Positions 51,146-60,549 of a stretch of DNA of 64,000 nt are shown here, one piece after another. Under the pieces are notes generated by a model. The model was not told the DNA's origin, searched no databases, and saw nothing but the letters and a program-made list of their open reading frames with translations. Position 1 is the stretch's first letter, and every line of letters begins with the position of its first letter. Position numbers and translations under genes: made by a program. This stretch comes from Myxococcales bacterium (GTDB lineage: Bacteria > Myxococcota_A > Polyangia > Polyangiales > Polyangiaceae): the NCBI GenBank assembly GCA_016720545.1, contig JADKKK010000001.1, positions 434,001 to 498,000 of the forward strand, given 5' to 3'.

Positions 51146-52983
51146 CTACTGCCACACGACGAGGTACGAGCTCAGCACGATGTTGCCGCGAGCGATGTCG
51201 ACGGCCTGCCCCGCGTACGTGGTTCTGTACGACAAGGTGTTCACCTGGCCGAGCTTGACGGAGCTCGTGACGTCGACGACCCCGGGCAACACGTCCTGAC
51301 CAGGGCACCACCCGCCGCGGCCGAAATACCAGGTCCCCAGCTGGTTCGGCACCACGCCCTTGGCGACGTCGTTCGCGCAGCCGAGCGCCGACTGCGCGCC
51401 CGGGAAGCTCCGCTTCTGCACCGCGCCGTTCACGCCAAAGAGGTGCTGGTGGTCGCAGAACTCGGCGCAGTTCCCTGCCGCGGCGCCGTGCCCCGTGATG
51501 AGCGTGTAGAGCTCCACCTTCTTCGCCGTCGCCGGCACGTCGACTTGAAGGTCGGGGTGCAGGCTGTCGTAGCCCGGGTTCCAGTTTCCCCCTTGCCCAG
51601 GGGAATCGCCGAGACCGGCCGCAGGGGCTTCTTGCGGTTGGAGAGGCGGAGAGAGAGCGACACCAGGTAGTTGGTCTTGCGCGGATCGAACTGGCCGTTC
51701 GCTCGCCACTTGAAGTGGGTCGCGCCCCCCTTCAACAGCGGGAGCACGCCGGAGATGTCGGTCACCCAACGCCCCTCGCGCCAATAGGTGGTGATCCACC
51801 GCGCGAGCTCGGTGTCGCAGCGCCACGGCGGCGGGCCTGCGTCGGTCGCGCCCGCGTCGGTCGCCTCGGGCGGCTGGCACACCCAGAGGTGAGAGAGGTA
51901 GTCCCACGCGCCGCACTCGCCGTCGCGGTGGTCGACGCAGTCGGTGGTGAGGTCGGCCTCGAGGGTGTCGAACGCGGCCATCGCGGCGGGCTCGGGCAGG
52001 GTCACGTCGGTCTCGAACGTGTCGTACACAGTGCGCTCTTTGGCGAGCGAGACCACCGTCGCCGGCGGCGCCGCCGAGAGCGCGCGCTCGCGGGCCCACT
52101 CGAACTCGTAGTAGGTCGGCTCGTTCACGAGGAACGACAGCTTCGGGATGATGCCGTTCGAGCCGAGCTGTCCGAGCATGCCCACCTCGCGGATGCGCTG
52201 GAAGCGGTCGATCGCGAAACCCATCGTATCGTACTGCTTGTACGGGGGGCGCGACGCCACGCGCGCCTTCATCATCTCGCCTATCCACCCCGGCACGTCG
52301 ACGGCGAAGGTGTCTGCAAAGTGCACGCGCTTCGCCCAGTCGCCGTCGGCGGCGTCAAGCTCGGCCTGCCACTTGTCGCGGGCCGCGACCCACCCCGTGT
52401 CGCGGCGGAGCGGCAAGAAGAAGTAGTGCACGTGCGGAGGCGACTTCGCGAGCACGTCGCGTACGAGCGAGCCCTTGTAGAGGTTCGTCGAGTACTCGCC
52501 GAGCTCGCCCGGCGCGTACATGAGGAAGACGTAGCTGTCTTCGCCGGTCCACTCGCGCTTGAAGTCCCAGTCGCCCTTCGTCGTGGGGATCACGAAGGGG
52601 CCCGCCGTGTCTTTCGGCTTGGTGCCGTAGGGGCCGTCGCGGAACGGCTCGACCGGGGGGAGCCGGAAGCAGTCGGCGACGGCGACGCAGTTGCTCCCGG
52701 CCGCCGCGAGGCAGCGCGCCACGTCGCGCGCGACGCCGCCTTCACGCCCCTCGAGGCTGCCCGCGGCGCACGCGCTCTCGCACGCGCCGAGGTCGAGTGG
52801 AGGGCACGCCTGGCTGGCGCTCGCGCACACCGCGCACGGCGCGACGGCGGCCTCGGGGACGGGAGGCGGAGGGGCCGCCGCGTCGGCAGGGTCGGCCCCG
52901 GTGTCGCCGCACGCGGTGAACAGCGCGCCCAGCGCCACGAGGCCCGCCGCGGCGCCGAGCGCCCAATTTCGCCGTTTCGCCAT
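51146..52983 (-). pseudogene. PNGase-F-like secreted peptide-N-glycosidase homologue, frameshifted
   Basis: Start ATG 52983 (SD GGAGG 7 bases upstream), lipoprotein signal ending FTACG, Cys-rich linker, then a domain with YDTFETDVTLPEP, CVDHRDGECGAWDYLSHLWVC, ARWITTYWREGRWVTDISG and LLKGG. The frame fails after SAIPLGKG and continues in another frame as GNWNPGYDSLHPDL..., LYTLITGHG, NCAEFCDHQHLF. Adding one base in the C5 run 51588-51592 restores GKGGNWNPG and ~612 residues. Cys/Trp motifs match PNGase F, which releases N-glycans from glycoproteins. Confidence 0.8.
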
Positions 52984-53137
52984 GGTCATTCCTCCGAAGC
53001 GTCTCGTTGTCATCTTAGCCCACCGCGGGGCTACGACGGGGGCGGCAGGCGCTGCCACGTCGATGGCGCACGAAGCGATCCGCGAAAAGCTTGCATTTTG
53101 ACCTACCACTTTCGCTTACATCAGACACGGTACGGGC

Positions 53138-53812
53138 ATGCGCATCCGGAAGCTCGCCCTCACCCTCGCCCTCGCCCTCGCTCCCGTCTTCGCTTCGTCT
53201 TCGGGCTCGGCCGACGCTCCTCACTGGGAGCGCGTCACCGACAGCGGCGGCGTGACCGTGTTCAAGCAGGAGGTCGAGGGCAGCCCGGTCATCGCGTTCA
53301 AGGGCATCGGCGTCGTCAACGCCCCGCTGGTACGCGTCGCCTCGGTGGTGACCGACTCGAACCGCACGGTCGAGTGGATGGACCGCATCGCCGACGCGCA
53401 CATCGTCCGCCAGGTGTCGCCGTTCGAGCGCATCGTCTACACGCACCTCAAGTCTCCACCGCTCGTCGCCGATCGCGATTTCGTCACCGACGCGAAGGCG
53501 GAGTTCGATCGCGCCAACAAGCGGGTCACCATCCGCATCCACTCGGTCGCCGACCCCGCCGCTCCGCCCACGTCGCACGTGCGCGGCCAGATCCTTCACA
53601 GCTCGTTCGTGCTCACCTCGATCGAGGGGGGCCAGAAGACGCTCGTGGTGACGGAGATCCACGCCGACCCGAAGGGCTCGCTGCCGACCTGGGTCGTGAA
53701 CCTGATCCAGAAGGACTGGCCGTTGAAGACCATCGCCAACCTCCGCGCTCAGTGCGCGAAGGGTGACATCAAGGACTCCGCCGACATCGCGGCGCAGCTC
53801 GCCAGCCCCTGA
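53138..53812 (+). CDS. Secreted START-domain (StAR-related lipid-transfer) protein
   Basis: 224 residues. Signal peptide of about 26 residues (LALTLALALAPVFASS). START features follow: WERVTDSGGVTVFKQEVEGSPVIAFKGIGVVNAPLVRVASVV, WMDRIADAHIVRQ, IVYTHLKSPPLVADRDFV, and the C-terminal helix WVVNLIQKDWPLKTIANLRAQC. START domains carry lipids in a helix-grip pocket; a secreted bacterial one might move lipids in the periplasm. Ligand not predictable. Confidence 0.9.
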   Translation: MRIRKLALTLALALAPVFASSSGSADAPHWERVTDSGGVTVFKQEVEGSPVIAFKGIGVVNAPLVRVASVVTDSNRTVEWMDRIADAHIVRQVSPFERIVYTHLKSPPLVADRDFVTDAKAEFDRANKRVTIRIHSVADPAAPPTSHVRGQILHSSFVLTSIEGGQKTLVVTEIHADPKGSLPTWVVNLIQKDWPLKTIANLRAQCAKGDIKDSADIAAQLASP

Positions 53813-53932
53813 GCCTCCGCGCGCGCCCCCCCCCCCACGCGCGGCGCGGCGCGGCGCAAAGTTCGCCGCGGGCGCCGCCGATCGAGTACCGTGGGGGTGG
53901 TGCGCCAGAACGGCGAACGAGGAGGATCGGCT

Positions 53933-54322
53933 ATGCGGCACGGGGTAGGTGGTGGAGCACGAGCGTCGTCGCTCAACGGGGAGCGGCGAGCGCTCGCGGC
54001 CCTCGCGATCGTCGGCCTCTCGCTCTCGGGCGGCTCCGCGGCATGCGTCCCCATGCCTGCCTACAACGTCGTCCGCAGCGACGTCGGCACCGAGATGCCG
54101 AAGCCGGCCGGCTGCCGGCTCGAGCTCATGCCGCGCCCGCCGAAGCGCCGCCACGAGCAGCTCGGCTTCATCGAGGTGAAGACCTCGCCGGTGCACACCG
54201 AGGACCAGTTCAGGGCGCTCGTGGGCGACTCGGTCTGTCAGATCGGCGGCGACGTCATCGTCGCCGAGAAGAAGCACGGCGAGTTCCTCGGCGGGACGAT
54301 TCTCCGCTACCTGCCCGAATAG
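53933..54322 (+). CDS. Small lipoprotein, RcsF/DUF4156-like fold (tentative)
   Basis: 129 residues from ATG 53933, chosen because GGAGG lies 8 bases upstream; longer starts have none. Hydrophobic signal (LAALAIVGLSLSGGSAAC) ends in a lipobox Cys. The mature part, CRLELMPRPPKRRHEQLGFIEVKT...LVGDSVCQIGGDVIVAEKKHG, has two further Cys and the short 'lG.v........l...a...GgdvI' pattern of small outer-membrane lipoproteins such as RcsF or DUF4156. The similarity is weak. A C10 homopolymer (53826-53835) sits in the upstream gap. Confidence 0.6.
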   Translation: MRHGVGGGARASSLNGERRALAALAIVGLSLSGGSAACVPMPAYNVVRSDVGTEMPKPAGCRLELMPRPPKRRHEQLGFIEVKTSPVHTEDQFRALVGDSVCQIGGDVIVAEKKHGEFLGGTILRYLPE

Positions 54323-54400
54323 CCGTCGGCCACGCCGGGCTCCGATCACCGCGGTCGCGCCTCGCGCAGCCGCGGTCACGCTTGGTGGCGGCTACGGCGG

Positions 54401-56524
54401 CTACCAGACCTCGCAGCGCTCGCTGCGCACCATCTTCTGGCCCGTACTGCAGTGGAACGCGTCGGCGAACGCGGCGGTGTTGGAGAGCGGACCGTTGACT
54501 CGCAGCTGCGGCGGCGAGTGCGGATTCGTCGCTACCAGCAAGCGCATCGCCTCGTCGCGGTAGCTGCCGCACCACGCTTGCGCGAAGCCGAGGAAGAACT
54601 GCTGGCGCGGGCTGAACTCGCCCTCCGCCTGCTTCGCGTCCTTCCCGATCTCCTTCTCCAGCGCCATGAGGGCCAGCTTGACGCCGCCCAGATCGGCGAG
54701 GTTCTCGCCGAGGGTGAGCTTCCCGTCGACGTGGGCGTCGCCCAACACCGTGTACGCGGAGAACTGCTTCTCCACGCAGGAGGCGCGCTTCACGAACTCC
54801 GCGTCGACGGCGGGCGTCCACCACGACTTCATGTTGCCGTCGGCGTCGAACTGGCGCCCTTCGTCGTCGAAGCCGTGGGTGAGCTCGTGGCCCATGACCA
54901 TGCCGATGCCGCCGAAGTTGGCGGGTGACGCGACGGTGGTCGAATAGAAGGGCGAGCGCAGGATGCCCGCGGGGAAGACCATCTCGTTCAGGAGCGGGTC
55001 GTAGTAGGCGTTGATGGTGGGCGGGCTCATCTGCCACTCCGCGCGATCGACCGGTTGACCGACCTTGCGGAGCTGCCGCTGAATCTCGAAGGCTTCCGCG
55101 GCCTTCGCGCTGCGGTTGTAGCTCTGGCGATCGGCGGTCAGCCCCTCGTAGCTCCGGAAGGTGTCGGGGTAGGCGATCTTGTTGGCGATCTTGGCGAGCT
55201 TGGCTTGGGCAAGCTTTCGGGTCGGCTCGTCCATCCACGCGAGGCCGTCGAGGTTGCCCTTCATGACGCCCTCGATCGCGAGGATGAGCTTCTGCACGGC
55301 CTCCTTGCCGCCGGCCCCCAGCGTGCGCTTCACGAACGGCTGGCCGAGCGCCTCGGGGAGCGCCGCGTCGGTCGCGCGCACGCACCGCTTCCACCGCGGC
55401 GGGAGGTTCTTCGCGCCCGAGATCGCCTGGCGCCACGCGAAGCCCTCGTCGACGAAGCGCTTCGGGAGCCGCGAGAGCGCGTCGCGCGTGACGTGGAAGC
55501 GCAGGTAGGCGCGCACCTTGGCGAGCGGCAGCTTCTTGCCGTCGAGGAGGGCCGAGAGGCCCTTGAAGTAGGTGTCTTGGGCGACGTTGAAGTCAGCCGT
55601 CTTCTCCATCCCGAGCTCGGCCAGGTAGCGGTCCCAGCCCAGGTTCGGGGCGACCGTCGGCAGGTCGGCGCGCTTCACGAGGTGGTAGTTCTTCTGCGGC
55701 TCGCGCAGATCGGTCTTCGTGAACGAGATCTCGGCCAGCGCCCTCTCGACGGCGAGCACGTCGTCCGCGCTCTGCTTCGCCTTCCCCTTGTTCTCGCCCA
55801 GGAGGCCGAACACGTTGGTCACGAACTTCGTGTATTTCGCACGCAGCTCGAGCGCCTTCGCGTCGGTCTTCAGGTAATACTCGCGATCGGGCATGCCGAG
55901 CCCGGCCTGGTGGAGGGCGAAGATGACGCGGCTCGCCTCCTTGAAGTCTTGCTCCGGGCCGTAGTCGAAGAACACCGTGGTGCCCGACTTGTGGAGCTTG
56001 CCGATCACGGTGGAGAGCGAGCGCACGTCCTTCGCCTGCTCCACGAGCTTGAGATCGGCGTCGAGGGGCTTCGTGCCGGCGGCCTCGATGGCGGCCTCGT
56101 CCATGCAGCTCCCGTAGAAGTCACCGAGCAGCTTGGCGTAGGGCTCGTCCTTCCCTGCCCCGCTGGCGTACCCCTCGAGGATCTCCTTCAGCAGCTTCTC
56201 GTTCTCCTCGCGCATGACGCTGAAGCTGCGCATCCAGCTCGCCTCTTCGTCGGGGATGGGGTGAGCTTTCACCCACCCGCCGCACGCGAACGAGAAGAAG
56301 TCGTCGCAGGGGGCCACGCTCCGATCGAGCGCGGCGAGGTCGACCCCCGACGGGCCCGGCACGACCTTGCCGGGAGCCGGCGTGGCCACCGACGGCGCGG
56401 GCTGCGCGGACCCGAGCGCGGGCGGCACGGCGGGCGGCTCGGGCGCGGGCCCGCAGGCCGCGAACAGCAGGGGAAGGAAGAGGCCGGCGGACAGGCCGCG
56501 CGCACGGGTGCTCCAGGGCAACAT
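54401..56524 (-). CDS. M13-family metallopeptidase, lipoprotein (neprilysin/PepO-like)
   Basis: 707 residues. Lipoprotein signal (LLFAAC), Pro/Ala linker, then an intact M13 protein: N-terminal DDFFSFACGGWVKAHPIPDEEASW, substrate-binding NAYYDPLLNEMVFPAGIL, zinc site VMGHELTHGFDDEG (HExxH), third ligand Glu in LGENLADLGG, and the terminal CEVW typical of the family. Cleaves short peptides outside the cytoplasm. Two of its neighbours on the same strand are broken genes, but this one is complete. Confidence 0.96.
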   Translation of the reverse strand: MLPWSTRARGLSAGLFLPLLFAACGPAPEPPAVPPALGSAQPAPSVATPAPGKVVPGPSGVDLAALDRSVAPCDDFFSFACGGWVKAHPIPDEEASWMRSFSVMREENEKLLKEILEGYASGAGKDEPYAKLLGDFYGSCMDEAAIEAAGTKPLDADLKLVEQAKDVRSLSTVIGKLHKSGTTVFFDYGPEQDFKEASRVIFALHQAGLGMPDREYYLKTDAKALELRAKYTKFVTNVFGLLGENKGKAKQSADDVLAVERALAEISFTKTDLREPQKNYHLVKRADLPTVAPNLGWDRYLAELGMEKTADFNVAQDTYFKGLSALLDGKKLPLAKVRAYLRFHVTRDALSRLPKRFVDEGFAWRQAISGAKNLPPRWKRCVRATDAALPEALGQPFVKRTLGAGGKEAVQKLILAIEGVMKGNLDGLAWMDEPTRKLAQAKLAKIANKIAYPDTFRSYEGLTADRQSYNRSAKAAEAFEIQRQLRKVGQPVDRAEWQMSPPTINAYYDPLLNEMVFPAGILRSPFYSTTVASPANFGGIGMVMGHELTHGFDDEGRQFDADGNMKSWWTPAVDAEFVKRASCVEKQFSAYTVLGDAHVDGKLTLGENLADLGGVKLALMALEKEIGKDAKQAEGEFSPRQQFFLGFAQAWCGSYRDEAMRLLVATNPHSPPQLRVNGPLSNTAAFADAFHCSTGQKMVRSERCEVW

Positions 56525-56605
56525 GTGCGCGACGATACATGAAGCGCGTGCGCTTTGCCTCTCGAGTCGGGAGCGCGAAGCCGGCGACGAGCCGCGCCGA
56601 GCGCG

Positions 56606-57661
56606 CTAGCGGAAGCCGAAGCGCGACCAGTCGGTGTACCACTCGGCGTTCGGCCACCGCGTCTTGCAGTAGCCCGCCGGCACCGCCGTGAGGCCCTTCT
56701 GGCGGAGCCATTTCTTGTCGAGGGGGCACACGAACGAGCGGTACTCGGCGGCGCTCGCGTCCCACGAGGGGAACACGACGGCCTCGCTCGCCGCCGGGCG
56801 CTTGACGCGCGCCTCGTAGCCGGGAAACACGGGGTAGTCGGAGTCGACGGCCTTGCCGCCCCACTGCACCTGCGCGTCGCGCACGAAGACGGGCACGCCG
56901 ACGCCGTCTTTTCCGGCGGTGCGCATGACGGTGTTCTCCGCGTAGTTGCGGGTCGCCATGTCGGTGCCGATGAGGTGCGCCAGCTCGACGACGTGCTCGC
57001 CGTTCATGCGGTTGCAGCCCTTCGAGAGGGGGCCGCGCTTCAGCTTCCACACCTCGCCGAGCTCCTCGCTGGGGGCGACGTCGATGGGGCCGTGGAACGC
57101 GTGGCCGACCGGCGAGTACTTGATGAACGGGAAGCCGCCCCACATCGTGGCGTCGGTGTTCTCGCTCGTGCGGAGCGAGGGCGTGAACGGGATCGAGTAG
57201 AGCGTCTTGTTGTCGCCCGGCCAGTTGCGGTACGGCGCGTTGCGCGAGGCGTCGATTTTGTCGGTGGCGGCCGTCGCGACGGGGTAGCCCACGGCCACGC
57301 GGGTGCGCCCATCGACCGTGGCGGTCCTCACGTAGGCGGGGAGCTTGGCGACATCGTAGCCGCGCGGGAGCAGCCCGGTGACGAGCGCCACGCTCGACTG
57401 GAGCGACACCTCGACCTGCGCGTTCTCGAGGGTGGGCAGCGGACCGGAGTAGATCCACTGGACGCTCTTGCCGGTGAGGTCCTCGATGTTCGGGATGACC
57501 GCGCCCTCGAGATCGGCGCCTTCGGGGCCGGCGGCCGACTCGGCCGAGCAGCCGGCGAGACCCACAGTGACGGCGGCGGCGGCGGCGGCGGCGAGCCCGC
57601 GGAGGAGCCCGCGCGCGAGCGAGGGGCGACGGGCGGCGGCGAGGGGGTGAGCGCGGAGCAT
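56606..57661 (-). CDS. L,D-transpeptidase-like (YkuD) lipoprotein
   Basis: 351 residues from ATG 57661 (a longer frame upstream lacks signal features). Signal with an Ala-run helix ends TVGLAGC. The catalytic segment is HAFHGPID ... LKRGPLSKGCNRMNGEHVVELAHLIG, matching YkuD HG and S(x)GCxR with the nucleophilic Cys. Preceding strands TRVAVGYPVATAA and LYSIPFTPSL fit the fold. L,D-transpeptidases make 3-3 peptidoglycan cross-links or attach lipoproteins. Asn replaces the common Ile after GC, and Lys the common His before it. Confidence 0.75.
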   Translation of the reverse strand: MLRAHPLAAARRPSLARGLLRGLAAAAAAAVTVGLAGCSAESAAGPEGADLEGAVIPNIEDLTGKSVQWIYSGPLPTLENAQVEVSLQSSVALVTGLLPRGYDVAKLPAYVRTATVDGRTRVAVGYPVATAATDKIDASRNAPYRNWPGDNKTLYSIPFTPSLRTSENTDATMWGGFPFIKYSPVGHAFHGPIDVAPSEELGEVWKLKRGPLSKGCNRMNGEHVVELAHLIGTDMATRNYAENTVMRTAGKDGVGVPVFVRDAQVQWGGKAVDSDYPVFPGYEARVKRPAASEAVVFPSWDASAAEYRSFVCPLDKKWLRQKGLTAVPAGYCKTRWPNAEWYTDWSRFGFR

Positions 57662-57724
57662 GGGCCCTCCATCCCTAGCACCGATTTCGCGTGGCGCCCG
57701 CCCCACGGCGGGCTCGACCGCGTC

Positions 57725-58489
57725 TCACCCGCCCGGCGGCGCGGCTTCGAAACCACGCGACGCGTCGAGCACGCGCACCGCGCCGAGCACGGCGGCGACG
57801 ACAGTCTCGGTACGGAGCACGAAAGGACCAAGAGAAACACGAGCAAATCCAGCATGTTCCAGAAGTTCGAGCTCTCCGTCGCTGAGCCCGCCCTCAGGCC
57901 CGATGGCGAACGTCAGCGGGCTCGACAGGTACGCCTCGAGGCGCGCGCCGAGCGGCTCGGCCGCCAGCGGCGCGAGGGCGAAACGGCCGCCCGCAGGCGC
58001 GAGCTCCAGCGCAGCCGCGAGGGACATGGGCCCGGAGACCTCCGGCGCGTCACCCCGGCCGCACTGCCTCGCCGCCTCGTCGCCGATCTTTCGCAGTCGC
58101 GCCACCCGGTCGTCGCGGCGCCTCCCCTCGAGGCGCACGACCGAGCGCTCGGCCTCCACGAGCACGACCAACGTCGCGCCGAGCTCCGTCGCGTCGCGCA
58201 CGATCGCGTCGACCTTGTCGCCCTTCGCGAGGCCCTGGAGCAGCACGAGCGGCCTCGGCGCGACCACGCGCGCCGGCCTGGGCTCGCCGACCACGAGCTC
58301 GAGCGAGTCGGGATCGCCGGCAGAGGGCGCGAGCTCCGCGGCGGCCTCGAGGCCTCTCGCGGCGTCGAACACCACGAGGCGGTCGCCCGGCCCGAGGCGG
58401 AGCACGCGGGTCACGTAGCGCCAGAGGTCGTGCGGGAGCGACAGGCGACCCGCCCGCAGGCCCGCGAGCGGCGCGCGACGCGGCCTCAC
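57725..58489 (-). CDS. rsmE: 16S rRNA (uracil-1498-N3)-methyltransferase RsmE
   Basis: 254 residues, GTG start overlapping the prmA stop by 4 bp (GTGA). SPOUT-class motifs: HDLWRYVTRVLRLGPGDRLVVFD at the N-terminal PUA-like part, GLAKGDKVDAIVRDATELGA, and the knot FAIGPEGGLSDGELELLEHAGF plus VSLGPFVLRTETVVAAVLG. prmA-rsmE is a widely conserved pair. Methylates N3 of U1498 in 16S rRNA. Confidence 0.95.
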   Translation of the reverse strand: MRPRRAPLAGLRAGRLSLPHDLWRYVTRVLRLGPGDRLVVFDAARGLEAAAELAPSAGDPDSLELVVGEPRPARVVAPRPLVLLQGLAKGDKVDAIVRDATELGATLVVLVEAERSVVRLEGRRRDDRVARLRKIGDEAARQCGRGDAPEVSGPMSLAAALELAPAGGRFALAPLAAEPLGARLEAYLSSPLTFAIGPEGGLSDGELELLEHAGFARVSLGPFVLRTETVVAAVLGAVRVLDASRGFEAAPPGG

Positions 58490-59370
58490 GAGGGAGCGCG
58501 GAGCACGATCGCGACCCACTCGCCCCGCTTCGGAGCGGCGAGCAAGCGGAGCGGCGCGTACGCGCCGATCACGTCCGCCTCCTGCGGGAGGAGGATGCCC
58601 GAGAGCACGAGCAGCCCGCCGGGCCTCACCTTCGCGGCGAGCGCGGGCGCCATGGGGATGAGCACCCGGGCCTCGATGTTGGCCACGACCACGGGGAACG
58701 TACCCGGCACGTCGCCGAGGTCGTTCGCGCTCGCGGTGACGCGGTCGGCTAGGCCGTTGCGCGCGGCGTTCTCGGCGACGACGGGGAGCACGTCGGCGTC
58801 GTTGTCCGTGCATACTGCACGTTTGGCCCCGAGCTTCAGCGCGCAGAGCGCCAGGATGCCGCTGCCCGTGCCCACGTCGAGCACCTCGGCCCCGGCGAGC
58901 TCCGGGGCGTGCTCGGCCAGCGCGGAGCACACGAGCGACGTGGTCTCGTGCAGCCCGGTGCCGAACGCGCGGCCCGGCTCGAGCTCCACGACGTGCTCGC
59001 CCTCCTTCGGCTCGTAGGCCTCCCAGGGCGGCCGCACCACGAGGCCCGGAGCGACCGCGAACGGGCGAAAATGCTCCTTCCACGCGTCCCGCCACGCGTC
59101 GCCCACCACGTGCTCGAGCCGCGCGCCGAGCTCCGGCGCCAAACCGGCGAGCGCCTCCTGCGCCGCCTCCTCCGTGGAGAAGCTCGCGACCAGGGTGATC
59201 TTTCCGCCGGCGTCGGCCCGCTTCAGCGTGGTGTCGTCGCGCTCCTCGACTCCCTCGGCGCCGAGGTCGAACAGCTCGCTCGCGACGAGCTCGGCCGCAT
59301 CGGGCTCCACCGTGACGTGCAGAAAGGGAAATTGCGGCGCGGCATCGGCGGCCTCGTTGACGGTGGACAT
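58486..59370 (-). CDS. prmA: Ribosomal protein L11 methyltransferase PrmA
   Basis: 294 residues. N-terminal substrate domain, then linker PPWEAYEPKEGEHVVELEPGRAFGTGLHETTSL, SAM motif I VLDVGTGSGILALCALKLGAKR, acidic strand VCTDNDAD, and the active-site VVANIEARVL. All are characteristic of PrmA. It precedes rsmE with start/stop overlap. Located 4 bp after the TPR gene stop, so the three may be one operon. Confidence 0.95.
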   Translation of the reverse strand: MSTVNEAADAAPQFPFLHVTVEPDAAELVASELFDLGAEGVEERDDTTLKRADAGGKITLVASFSTEEAAQEALAGLAPELGARLEHVVGDAWRDAWKEHFRPFAVAPGLVVRPPWEAYEPKEGEHVVELEPGRAFGTGLHETTSLVCSALAEHAPELAGAEVLDVGTGSGILALCALKLGAKRAVCTDNDADVLPVVAENAARNGLADRVTASANDLGDVPGTFPVVVANIEARVLIPMAPALAAKVRPGGLLVLSGILLPQEADVIGAYAPLRLLAAPKRGEWVAIVLRAPS

Positions 59371-59374
59371 GGGC

Positions 59375-60313
59375 CTACTCCAAAATGCTGACGCTGACCG
59401 TCCCCTGGCCAGGCGGCGCCGGCTGGGGCTGGGTGGGGGTGGTGCTGAAGACCCCGCCGAGGGCCAGGCTCCCAAGCACGATGGCCGCGGCGCCGACGAC
59501 CGCGCCGCCGATCGCGACGGGGAGCACCCACCGCGAGCCCTTGGGCTCCGGCACGGCGACCCGGAGCGGCGCGCTGGAGTCCCCACGGCTGACCACGGCG
59601 AGGCCGCCCTTGTCGAGCCCCTGGAGGTAGTACTCCACCAGCGGCGGCTTGACCGCGGACGGGGGGATGGCGGCGCGCACCCCGCGGGCCGTGTCGATGG
59701 CGGCGGGCGCCCGCTCGAACGGGCCGCGCGTGCCGCTGCGGAAGAAGAGCTCGACGCGTTCCACGCGGTGGCCGGCGTCGTCGAGGTGCGCGACGATCTC
59801 GATCTGCGTGGACCGCTCAGCCTGCGACGGCGACGTGTGGCGCATGCCCACCGGCGGCGGAGGCGGCGCCTCGGCCACGATGAGGCCCGGCCGACCGTCC
59901 TGCTCCCAGCGCGCCTTGGTGGCGGCGAAGAAGTCGCGAAAGCGCGGCGACTCGGCGGGAGGCAGCGCGTACTCCGGCTCGGCCGCGAGCAGCCCACGGA
60001 CGGCGCTCTCCGACTCTTCCTTGCGGTTGAGCGTGATGTAGTTCAGCGCGAGGAGCCGGTAGATCTCGATCTTCTGCGCCTTCGTGTTGTTCGGCCGGAG
60101 GAGGGCCGCGGAGAGGATCTGGATCGACTCCTCGTACTGCTGGTCCTCGAAGAGCTGCTGCCCCCGCGCCACGAGGTCGGCGCGTGGCGCGGGCGCCGGC
60201 GCGGCGGTCGCGCCGCGCGACTGGGCGAGGGCGCGGCAGGGCGTGGCGAGCGTGGGCGCGAGGAGCGTGAGCGCCAGGAACGTCGCTGCGGGGCGCGTGA
60301 GGGTGCGGGACAC
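59375..60313 (-). CDS. Secreted TPR-like protein with C-terminal transmembrane helix
   Basis: 312 residues, GTG start. Signal peptide (FLALTLLAPTLATPCRALA) followed by a helical repeat segment GQQLFEDQQYEESIQILSAALLRP and KIEIYRLLALNYITLNRKEESESAVRGLL, two TPR-like units (about 50-115). A beta-rich part with EIVAHLDDAGHRVERVELFFRSG follows, then one helix near the end (WVLPVAIGGAVVGAAAIVLGSLAL). The mix of TPR and membrane tail is common in large Polyangia paralogous families. Role unknown. Confidence 0.75.
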   Translation of the reverse strand: MSRTLTRPAATFLALTLLAPTLATPCRALAQSRGATAAPAPAPRADLVARGQQLFEDQQYEESIQILSAALLRPNNTKAQKIEIYRLLALNYITLNRKEESESAVRGLLAAEPEYALPPAESPRFRDFFAATKARWEQDGRPGLIVAEAPPPPPVGMRHTSPSQAERSTQIEIVAHLDDAGHRVERVELFFRSGTRGPFERAPAAIDTARGVRAAIPPSAVKPPLVEYYLQGLDKGGLAVVSRGDSSAPLRVAVPEPKGSRWVLPVAIGGAVVGAAAIVLGSLALGGVFSTTPTQPQPAPPGQGTVSVSILE

Positions 60314-60482
60314 GCGCGGAGGGTAGGGGATCTCCCCGCGGGGGTCGAGGCCGTTGCGCGCGACGCCACACTCCGCGCGCCGGGCCCATGGTCCTCGGGC
60401 TCGCGGCGCGTCGCGACGTCGAGGCGACGCCCCGCACGAAATAGAGTGGACGCGCGCGACGCGAGGAATAGTCTCCTTCGGG

Positions 60483-60512
60483 GGGCAGCGCAGGGCAGCG
60501 CAGGGCAGCGCT
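60483..60512 (+). repeat. Short 10-bp tandem repeat
   Basis: CAGGGCAGCG is repeated two to three times in direct tandem upstream of the 60550 gene. It lies in the divergent intergenic region and has no coding role I can see. Confidence 0.7.
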
Positions 60513-60549
60513 GGGCCGGACGCTGTTGCAGCCTACCGAGGGAGGTCGC

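Noticed and set aside
53826..53835. C10 homopolymer as a phase-variation tract
   Set aside because: It lies between genes, 100 bp before a start, and no frame crosses it; a length effect on a promoter is possible but unsupported.
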